A stretch of DNA of 64,000 nucleotides from Saccopteryx bilineata (taxonomy: Eukaryota; Chordata; Mammalia; Chiroptera; Emballonuridae). The stretch covers positions 228,240,779-228,304,778 of the forward strand of contig NC_089494.1 of the NCBI RefSeq assembly GCF_036850765.1. Reading direction: 5' to 3'. Position numbers and translations under genes: made by a program. Under the pieces are notes generated by a model that saw nothing but the letters and a program-made list of their open reading frames with translations, did not search any database and was not told where the DNA came from. Of the stretch, positions 56,133 to 64,000 are shown piece after piece; positions within the stretch are counted from its first letter, which is position 1, and every line of letters starts with the position of its first letter.

Positions 56133-56575
56133 AAGATGACTTTGTGAGAACCTATTTGAAGAAATAATGACTGAATACTTCCCTAACCTGGTGAAGGAAA
56201 AAGACGCACAAGTCCAGGAAGCACAAAGAGTCCTAAACCCAAAGAGGCCCACACCAAGACTCATCATAATTAAAATGGCAAAGGTGAAAGACAAAGAGAA
56301 AAATTTTTAAATAGCAAGAGAAAGACAGTACCTACAAGGGAACTCCCATAAGACTATCAGATGATTTCTCAACAGAAACGTTTCAGGCCAGAAGGGATTG
56401 GCATAAAATAGTTTAAGGGATGAAAAGCAAGGACCTACAATGAAGTCTACTTTACCCAGCAAAGCTATCATTTAACATTGAAGAAGAAATAAAGAGTTTC
56501 CTAAACAAGAAAAAGCTAAAGGTGTTCATTACCACCAAACCAGTATTATAAGAAATGTTAAAGGGTCTTACTTAG
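56133..56575 (+). pseudogene. L1 ORF1 C-terminal remnant
   Basis: Corresponds to about 7090-7519 of the younger L1: GGAAGCACAAAGAGTCC, CACACCAAGACTCATCATAATTAA, read in parts, CTACTTTACCCAGCAAAGC. Multiple frame breaks. Confidence 0.8.
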
Positions 56576-56618
56576 AAGAAGAGAGAAAAACAAGAGAAAC
56601 AGAGTTAAAAAGAATAAA

Positions 56619-59330
56619 ATGGCAATAGATGCATACCTATCAACAATCACTTTAAATGTAAATGGCTTAAATGCTCCAATTAAAACTCATAGGGTAGCTG
56701 AATGGATAAGAAAATATGATCCAAATATATGCTTTCTATCAAAGACTCACCACAGAATGAAAGACACATGCAGACTAAAAATAAAAGATAGAAAAAGATA
56801 TTTTACGCTAATTGAAGGGGAAAAAAATCTGGGGTAGCAATAATTATATCTGACAAAATAGACTTTAAAACCAAGGCTATAATAAGAGACAAAGAAGGAC
56901 ACTATCTAATGATAAAGGGAGCAAACCAACAAGTGCATATAACTCTTGTAAATCTTTATACATCTAACATAGAAGCACCTAAATATATAAAGCAAATCTT
57001 GATGGACATAAAGGGAGAAATCAGCACTAATACAGTCATAGTAAGGGGTTTTAACACCCAACTGACATCAATGGATAGATAAATCTTCCAGGCAGAAACT
57101 CAATAAGGAAATGATGCCCTTAAATGACACACTGAATCAGCTGGATTTAATTGATATCTCCAGAGCATTTTACCCCAAAGCAGCAGAATATACATTTTTT
57201 TCAAGTTCACATGGAACATTTTCTAGGAAAGATCACATCTTAGAACACAAAATAAGTTCTCTATAAATATAAGAAGATTGAAATTCTATCAAGCATCTTC
57301 TCTCACCATAATGGTATGAAAGTAGAAATGAATCATAAGAAAAAAACTGAAAGACACACAAAGACATGGAGACTAAATAACATGTTACTAATAATGAATG
57401 GTTTAACAGTAAGATCAAGGAAGAAATCAGAAGATACTCTGAAACAAACGAAAATGAGAATACAACAACCCAAAATCTATACAACACAGCAAAAGCAGTC
57501 ATAAGAAGAAGTTCATAGCATTACAGGCCTACCTCAAGAAACAAGAAAAATGTCAAATGAACAATTTAACTTCACACTGAACAGAACTATAAAAAGAATA
57601 ACAAACAAAGCCCAAAGTGAGTAGAAAAAAATAATAAAGATCAGAGCAGAAATAAAAGAAATAGAGTCTAAAAAAATATAAAAGGTCAATGAAACCAAGA
57701 GCTAATTCTTTGAAAAGATAAACAAAACTGACAAACCTTTAATCAGACTCAGCAAGAGATAGAGAGAGAACCCAAATAGGTAAAATCAGAAGTGAAACAG
57801 GAGGAGTAACAACTGACACCAAAGAAATATAAAGGATTGTAATAAAATATTACAAACAATTATATGCCAACAAATTGGACAATCTGGAAGAAAGGAATAA
57901 ATTTCTAGAATCATGCAGTCTTCCAAAACTGAATCAGAAAGAATCAGAAAATCTGATTAGACACATTACAATTAGTGAAATTGAAGCAGGAATCCAAAAA
58001 TTCCCACCAAACAGACGTCCTAGACTGGTTAGGTTCACTGGTGAATTGTGCCAAACATTCAAAGAAGTATTAACACCAATCCTTTTCAAACTATTCCAAA
58101 AAAATTCAAGAGGAGGAAAGACTCCCAAATTTATTTTATGAAGCCAGCGTTATCCTAATTTCAAAACCAGATAAAGATACTACAAAGAAAGAAAATAGCC
58201 ACAGTGATCTTGTGAAAGAACAAAGTTGGAGGAATCATACTACCTGATGTCAAACTATGCTATGAGGCCACCATAACCAAAACAGCATGGTTCCTGCATA
58301 AAAAGACATAGAGATCAATGGAACAGAATACAGAGTCCAGAAATAAATCCATGCCATTCAGGTCAATTAATATTTTACAAAGGAGGCAAGAACGTATCAT
58401 GGGGTAAAGACAGTCTATGCAACATACGATGTTGGAAAAATTGGACAGATACATGAAAAAAGATAAAACCACATCACCTTCTTACACCATACACAAAAAT
58501 AACTCAAAATAGATAAAAGACTTAAATGTTAGACTCAAAACTATAAAAATCCTAGAAGAAAAGATAGGCAGTAAAATCTCAGACGCTTTTGTTGCAGTTT
58601 TTATTCTGCTATATCTCTTCATCAAGGAAAACAAAAGAAAAAATAAACGAGTGGGACTACATAAAACTAAAAAGTGTTTTCACAGCAAAGGAAAAATCCA
58701 CAGAATGAAAAGACAACCCACTGAATGGGAGAACATATTTTCCAATGATACATTTGATAAGGGGCTAATATCCAAAATTTACAAAGAACATATAAAACTC
58801 AACACCAAAAAAAACCCCCAAACAACTCAATTAGAAAATGGGCAGAGGAACTGAATAATACTTCTCTAAAGAGGACATACAAATGGCCAATAAATGTGTG
58901 AAAAGATATTCAACATCACTAATCATCAGAGAAATGCAAATCAAAACCACAATCAGATATTTCCTGTCAGAATGGCTGTCATCAATAAATCAACAAACAA
59001 CAAGTGTTGGTGGAGAAAAGGGAACCCTTGTGCACTGTTAGTGGGAATGCAGATTGGTGCAGCCACTGTGGAAAGCAGTATAGAGTTACCTCAAAAAATT
59101 AAAAATGGAACTGCTTTTTTGACCCAGAAATTGCACTTCTAGGAATATATATGAAGAAACCCAAAACCAAAAATTCGAAAGAATATATGCACCCTTATGT
59201 TCATTGCAGCATTATTTATAATAGCCAAGGCTTGGAAGCAGCCCAAGTGCTCATCAGTAGATAAACAGATAAAAAAGCTGTGGTATATTTACACAGTGGA
59301 ATACTACTTGGCCATAAAAAAGAAGAAAAT
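56619..59330 (+). pseudogene. L1 ORF2 remnant with RT core deleted
   Basis: The ATG at 56619 and ITLNVNGLNAPIK open the endonuclease; a stop at 56835-56837 and many others follow. RT fingers are seen at 57875-58190. Compared with 9165-10150 of the younger copy about 1 kb is missing at 58199-58205, including motif A, motif B and FADD. The C-terminal part is readable in pieces (58651-58854, 58894-59142). Confidence 0.85.
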
Positions 59331-59790
59331 GTTACCTTTTGCAACAACATGAACAGACCTGGAGAGTATTATGCTAAATGAAATAAGTCAATCAGAGAAA
59401 GACAAGTACCAAATGGTTTTACCTATATATGGAATCTAATGAGCAAAACAAACTAACAAACAAAATAGCAACAGACTCATAAATACAGAAAACAGATAGA
59501 CAGCTGTCAGAGGGGAGAAGGGTTGGGGGCATGAGTGAAAAAGGTGAAGGGAGTAAGTAACAAACAAACATACTTACACAGAGACAACAGTTTATTGATT
59601 ACCAGAGGGAAAGGGGGTTAGGAGGATGTGGAAGATAGTAAAGGAGGGATAAATGGTGTTGGAAGGAAACTTGACTTTGGGTGGTGAACACACAATACAC
59701 TATACAGAGGATGTAGTATAGATTTGTACACATAAAACTTTAATAATTTTATTAACTTATGTCACCCCCAATAAACTCAATTAAATACAT

Positions 59791-60179
59791 ATATAAATGA
59801 TTATATACTGTATATGTGGATAATGGGAGCAGGATTCTCACTGTTGGAGAAGGAAGTTAAACCAGTACTGAAAGGGAGAAACTGGATCAACCCTGTGGTT
59901 GATTGGAATTGGAAGTGTTGATGTGAACCCATGATTTTCTATACATGGATAGAGAGATTCATAGAAAGAGAGATGTAGAAATAAACATAGATATACATAA
60001 AAATTAATTAAAATGTGCACAGCAGACCCTCCTACCACAGAACTCTATCTGGATAAAGTAACAATCCAAATTCTGGACATACAAAGCTAAGGATGAGATG
60101 CCGGATGTCAGGGCGCTGGTATTTCGTAGGCACTCTTAGAGACTAATCAGTCAGACATCCAGGGGTCTGTCTTACTCTT
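59791..60179. other. Unassigned stretch
   Basis: AT-rich; nothing recognised. Confidence 0.4.
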
Positions 60180-60310
60180 GGCCTTATTTAAACTGCTACA
60201 GGTATCTTATTTACCTTCCCAACAACTCTGTGAAATAGATATCATTATCCCATTTCAGAGATAAAACATCCAGGCTTAAAGAGGACATTCTGGGTAGAGG
60301 AGTGTGGCCT
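60180..60310 (-). repeat. MIR SINE remnant, antisense
   Basis: CCTTCCCAACAACTCTGTGAAATAG, read in parts, CATTATCCCATTTCAGAG and CCAGGCTTAAAGAGG. Confidence 0.7.
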
Positions 60311-60352
60311 GATCACCAAGCGACTGTGATGGCATACAAAATTCAAGTTTTA

Positions 60353-60766
60353 ACCCTGGCCGGTTGGCTCAGCGGTAGAGCGTCGGCCTAGCGTGCAGAG
60401 GACCCGGGTTCGATTCCGGCCAGGGCACACAGGAGAAGCGCCCATTTGCTTCTCCACCCCTCCGCCGAGCCTTCCTCTCTGTCTCTCTCTTCCCCTCCCG
60501 CAGCCAAGGCTCCATTGGAGCAAATATGGCCCGGGCGCTGGGGATGGCTCTGTGGCCTCTGCCTCAGGCGCTAGAGTGGCTCTGGTCGCAACATGGCGAT
60601 GCCCAGGATGGGCAGAGCATCGCCCCCTGGTGGGCAGAGCGTCGCCCCATGGTGGGCATGCCGGGTGGATCCCGGTCGGGCGCATGCGGGAGTCTGTCTG
60701 TCTCTCCCTGTTTCCAGCTTCAGAAAAATGCAACAACAACAACAAAAAAAAACCAAAAAAAAAAAG
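60353..60766 (+). mobile_element. tRNA-derived bat SINE, young subfamily
   Basis: Intact box A and box B (one C missing after box B), body with the diagnostic CAACATGGCGATGCCCAGGATGGG, read in parts, and CGCCCCATGGTGGGC. Perfect 12-bp repeat ATTCAAGTTTTA at 60341-60352 and 60767-60778. It shares the diagnostic changes with 62683-63023. Confidence 0.96.
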
Positions 60767-60778
60767 ATTCAAGTTTTA

Positions 60779-62667
60779 TTGAGAGCTCTTCTCATCCACG
60801 AGGTGCAGGAATAAGTCACATTCTTCTCTTTGTCCAGCTTCCCAGTGCAGGCAAGATGGTGCAAGTGTGTGGGGCAGAAGCAGTTCGGTGGACAGGGGTG
60901 TGGCTGTCAAGGTGAACTTGATGTTGAGTGTTGGTCCTCAAGGCTGATCTCTCTGTCTCTGTGCAGCACGGAGGCCCGTGGTGCCTCCTGCTCAGGACAG
61001 AGAGCTCTTTCGGAGAGAGGCAGAATACGGCCCTGAAACTCCATCATAGAGCTGGGCCTCTGCAGAATGAACAGGGGCTAAAAAAAAAGGCTACGAGGAC
61101 TGGGTGCGGAGGGTGAGGAGAGAAAGGTTGACCAGAGAAGAGGCTTGGGGCCAGGTGCCCACCTGAGAGGGCTGTTTGTCCTAAAATCGGATTTTAGGCA
61201 GCATTTGTAGCCTCTTCTGGAGCCATAGGATTGCTTTCTTTATAGAAATGGGGTTTTCCTTTATAACTTTCTGTATGTTGCTGGACTGTGAATAGAGTTA
61301 GATACAGATATTTGTGTATATATGCAGAAAAAAATATCTAAAATTATAGTCACCAAAAAAATGTTATTAGTTGTGATCTCTGAGTGAAAGCATTTGATGA
61401 TTTTTACTTTCTTCTTTATACTTTCTGTATTTTTTTAAAAAATAATGAGCTAGAATTTTTTTTCATGAGAATAAATGAGATTATTTTTTATTGTCATTTT
61501 GGGAAACAAAGAAACTACCATGCTTATCCACTAGCTTCAAATACGATTGCTGACTTCAGGATGCTCATTAGTTTCAAAGCAATCCTGTGTGCAAAACAGT
61601 ATCCTCTGGCCACACAAACAATCTGAGAAGAGATAGGAGAAAATGAGGTACATACCCAGTTTTGCATCTGAGAGTGCGTTCATGTTACACCCTCCCCAGA
61701 TCACACACTTTCTGGTTCCAAAAACAGGCTGTCCAATATCTCACGTCTCCAGGCAACATCACTTTCAACCTTCCCAGCCATTTACTCACTGCCCCTGAGG
61801 GCAAAGCAGGCTATTCCAGCGAATTATGACTATCAAGGATGTAGTAGGAGAAGCTGACAAAACAAGGAGGGAATGGAGTGAGGTTTTTCAAATTCACAGT
61901 CCAAGAAGAAAGGTGATGACCACTCCAGAGTGTATACCAGGAAGTAGACAAGAATCAAAATGCCCTGAAAATTTTAGAATGAGGTCAATTAAATGTTGGC
62001 CTGGGGTACTGAAGCAGGCTTGCGATTTCCTTCTTTGAAGACCTCTTAGCAATAAATACATGACCAACTAACAGGATTTGTTTGTGTGGTTGACTGTATA
62101 AAGGCAAAAAAATTCCCCAGACTGTGGTTACGGGGTGTTTAGATTTACTTCATTCCAAGAGGAAAACAGCAACTCATGCCCAACCCAATCCTCCCTCACT
62201 ACCCTGACTTCCAACGGTTGGGGCATTTAAAAATACGTATCACCTCTATCTACAGTTTGTAGTTTTCAGAGTTCAAGTTATACAATGAATCTGGACTGCA
62301 TTCCTGACAAGGAGACCCAGGTAGAAAGAGCAGGGGGACCTGAGTCAGATTCCTTCCATTTTGAAGAAACAGAGGACTTCTTTGAAGAGCGAGCGCCTTC
62401 CCTAGACCGGTGCTGTCCCAAATGCTAGCCACTGGCCATGTGCAGCTGGGACAATTTAAGTTTATTCAACTAGGTATGGAGTCTCAGGAGAACAGAGGAC
62501 ACAGACAGTTCTGAGCATGGGACCACCTCCTCTCTCCATGTTTCTAAGATTTTCAAGAGTGATAACACATGTGGCAATACATTTTTCCTTTAAAATAGTC
62601 TATTTTCTTTCCATGTACACAGAAAAAAGTTGAGAAGGATGCACACCAAATGACAAACAGCGGGACT
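60779..62667. other. Unassigned stretch
   Basis: About 1.9 kb. The open frame at 61826-62038 has a faint ORF1-like string but no further support. No exon or repeat is supported. Confidence 0.4.
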
Positions 62668-62682
62668 AAGAATGGGACTATC

Positions 62683-63023
62683 TTCCCGGCCAGGGCACAC
62701 AGGAGAAGCGCCCATTTGCTTCTCCACCCCTCCGCCGCACTTTCCTCTCTGTCTCTCTCTTCCCCTCCCGCAGCCAAGGCTCCATTGGAGCAAAGATGGC
62801 CCGGGCGCTGGGGTTGGCTCCTTGGCCTCTGCCCCAGGCGCTAGAGTGGCTCTGGTCACAACATGGCGACGCCCAGGATGGGCAGAGCATCGCCCCCTGG
62901 TGGGCAGAGCGTCGCCCCATGGTGGGCGTGCCGGGTGGATCCCGGTCGGGCGCATGCGGGAGTCTGTCTGACTGTCTCTCCCTGTTTCCAGCTTCAGAAA
63001 AATGAAAAAAAATAAAATAAAAT
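62683..63023 (+). mobile_element. tRNA-derived bat SINE, young subfamily, 5'-truncated
   Basis: It starts at TTCCCGGCCAGGGC, so box A and most of box B are missing; body and A-rich tail are complete. Perfect 15-bp repeat AAGAATGGGACTATC at 62668-62682 and 63024-63038. Truncation with a clean duplication shows that reverse transcription stopped early. The copy cannot be transcribed from its own pol III promoter. Confidence 0.96.
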
Positions 63024-63038
63024 AAGAATGGGACTATC

Positions 63039-63977
63039 CCTGGGCAAAACAAAGAAACCGCCACACGTGTCCACTAGCTTCAGATATGGTCTGCAGGTGG
63101 CACAGGTGGGCCACAGGGCAGAAGGAGAATGAAGAGGGACTTCCACTTGTTCTTTTAGTGACTTCTGGGTTGTTGAATTTTTTTTTTTATTGGATGAGGG
63201 CGCTTTAATTTTTAATACGAGAAAATTAATAGAGTCCTAAAAATAAATACATGAGCAAATAAACACATGGATCTAAAAATTCTAGCCAATCTCATTTTTC
63301 TTCTCTAAGAACAAAGATTGTAGGAATAATAAACAATGTTTGGGAAGAAATCTTGACTGCTTTCACCTGCCATATGTTTGGCTGGGTCCAAAGCAACTGG
63401 CATGCCATTGTTTACCCACAATGTTTGCGTGAATTTGGTTGGCTTCATGTCCTGGGCTCTGCAGTTCTAAAATCAGCACCACGCCAGCTGGGAACATTCA
63501 TGCTCCTCCTTCACCCCCAGTGCTGGATGAACAGAGATGTGAGTTCTTTGCTTTGCCTGATGACCTTCCTTGCCTTCAAGGACTCATTCTTGGTCTTATT
63601 TAAGGGTCACATTTACTGAGATGCTGAGTTTCCTCTATATCAATATGGTCAAATAGAAATTGAAATGTTCTTCCATGTAAAGTTTGGCTGATCCATTTTG
63701 CTGCCTACACATACTTAAACATGAATGTCTAACAATATGCCAGTTAATTTTATCATTCTCTTGGTCAAGCTGGCCATTTTCTTTTCTTATTTAAATGAAA
63801 CCTATGGAGTTATCAAGCTCAAAAAATGATATTCTGAAATATGATATTTTCTCAACTACATATGTGTCGACTTCCATTTGCATTTGGCTTTTGATGAATA
63901 ATAGTTCACATCCACTAGCTGGGAAACTTTTAAACTTATTTACTAGTAAAAAGACTTTGATGGTAGAACAAAGATTG
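63039..63977. other. Unassigned stretch
   Basis: AT-rich, with a T-run near 63179-63189; nothing recognised. Confidence 0.4.
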
Positions 63978-64000
63978 TCTATCTATCTATCTATCTATCT
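63978..64000 (+). repeat. (CTAT)n microsatellite, runs off the window
   Basis: Five to six CTAT units at the window edge; the full length is unknown. Confidence 0.85.

Larger units (their letters stand above)
56133..59790 (+). mobile_element. Old L1 LINE: ORF1 end, ORF2 lacking its RT core, 3'UTR
   Basis: An older L1 than those at 1-11554, with many stops. ORF1 C-terminal part (56133-56575), spacer, ORF2 from 56619, 3'UTR to about 59790 with an AATAAA region. Between 58199 and 58205 it jumps from the RT fingers to the region after motif C. Confidence 0.92.

Noticed and set aside
61826..62038. 70-aa frame starting with an ADKTRREWSEVF string that resembles the L1 ORF1 C-terminal domain
   Set aside because: The likeness covers fewer than 20 residues and the surrounding DNA does not look like L1.

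Overview
The window is mammalian, almost certainly bat, intergenic or intronic DNA made mostly of transposable elements. No host protein-coding exon, rRNA, tRNA or known ncRNA gene could be supported. The bat call rests on 13 copies of a tRNA-derived SINE of about 370-390 bp (head with the pol III boxes GGCTCAGTGGTAGAG and GGTTCGATTCC), a second tRNA-derived SINE family, a young L1 lineage and several hAT and mariner elements. I cannot fix the bat family; an emballonurid or rhinolophoid bat is a guess. There is no sign of bacterial genes, operons or CRISPR.

Layout. 1-3835 is the 3' part of an L1 (ORF2 RT to tail) carrying a SINE. 5283-15452 is a 10.2-kb compound insertion bounded by a perfect 14-bp direct repeat (5269-5282 and 15453-15466). 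It holds a full-length but broken L1 (5283-11554), then same-sense remnants of a class II (betaretrovirus-like) pro-pol, interrupted by a SINE, then class I (gammaretrovirus-like) gag-pro remnants, and last the 3' end of a different L1 with its A-tail. 15.5-21.9 kb holds two more full-length SINEs, a MaLR LTR, a 38-bp minisatellite, MIRs, and a SINE inserted into the target duplication of another SINE. 23.0-24.0 kb is a deleted mariner with long inverted repeats and a transposase stub, split by a SINE. 26.0-26.9 kb is a probable hAT element, also split by a SINE. 27.7-34.2 kb carries MaLR LTRs, a Tigger1/MER2-like element with a hAT element in its 3' end, L2 and MIR. 35.2-45.4 kb is mostly old L1 and L2, with a hAT in an L2 tail, a small mariner MITE and a second, shorter hAT copy. 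45.8-50.3 kb has two SINEs, one inside an antisense L2. 50.3-51.85 kb is probably the 5' end of an old L1. 56.1-59.8 kb is an old L1 lacking most of its RT core. 60.3-63.0 kb has two SINEs of what looks like the youngest subfamily.

How the parts relate. All recognisable coding sequence belongs to mobile elements and is broken. L1 ORF2 protein would have supplied the reverse transcriptase for the SINEs; their 9-20 bp target duplications and A-rich tails fit that. Nesting gives a relative chronology: MIR, L2 and Tigger are oldest; hAT insertions sit inside Tigger and L2; mariner is cut by a SINE; SINEs are among the latest insertions.

The most unusual object is the compound insertion at 5283-15452. 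It looks like one L1-mediated event that carried about 3.9 kb of retroviral remnant plus a second L1 3' end, by long 3' transduction or by template switching. All family assignments come from reading the sequence by eye, without a database search.
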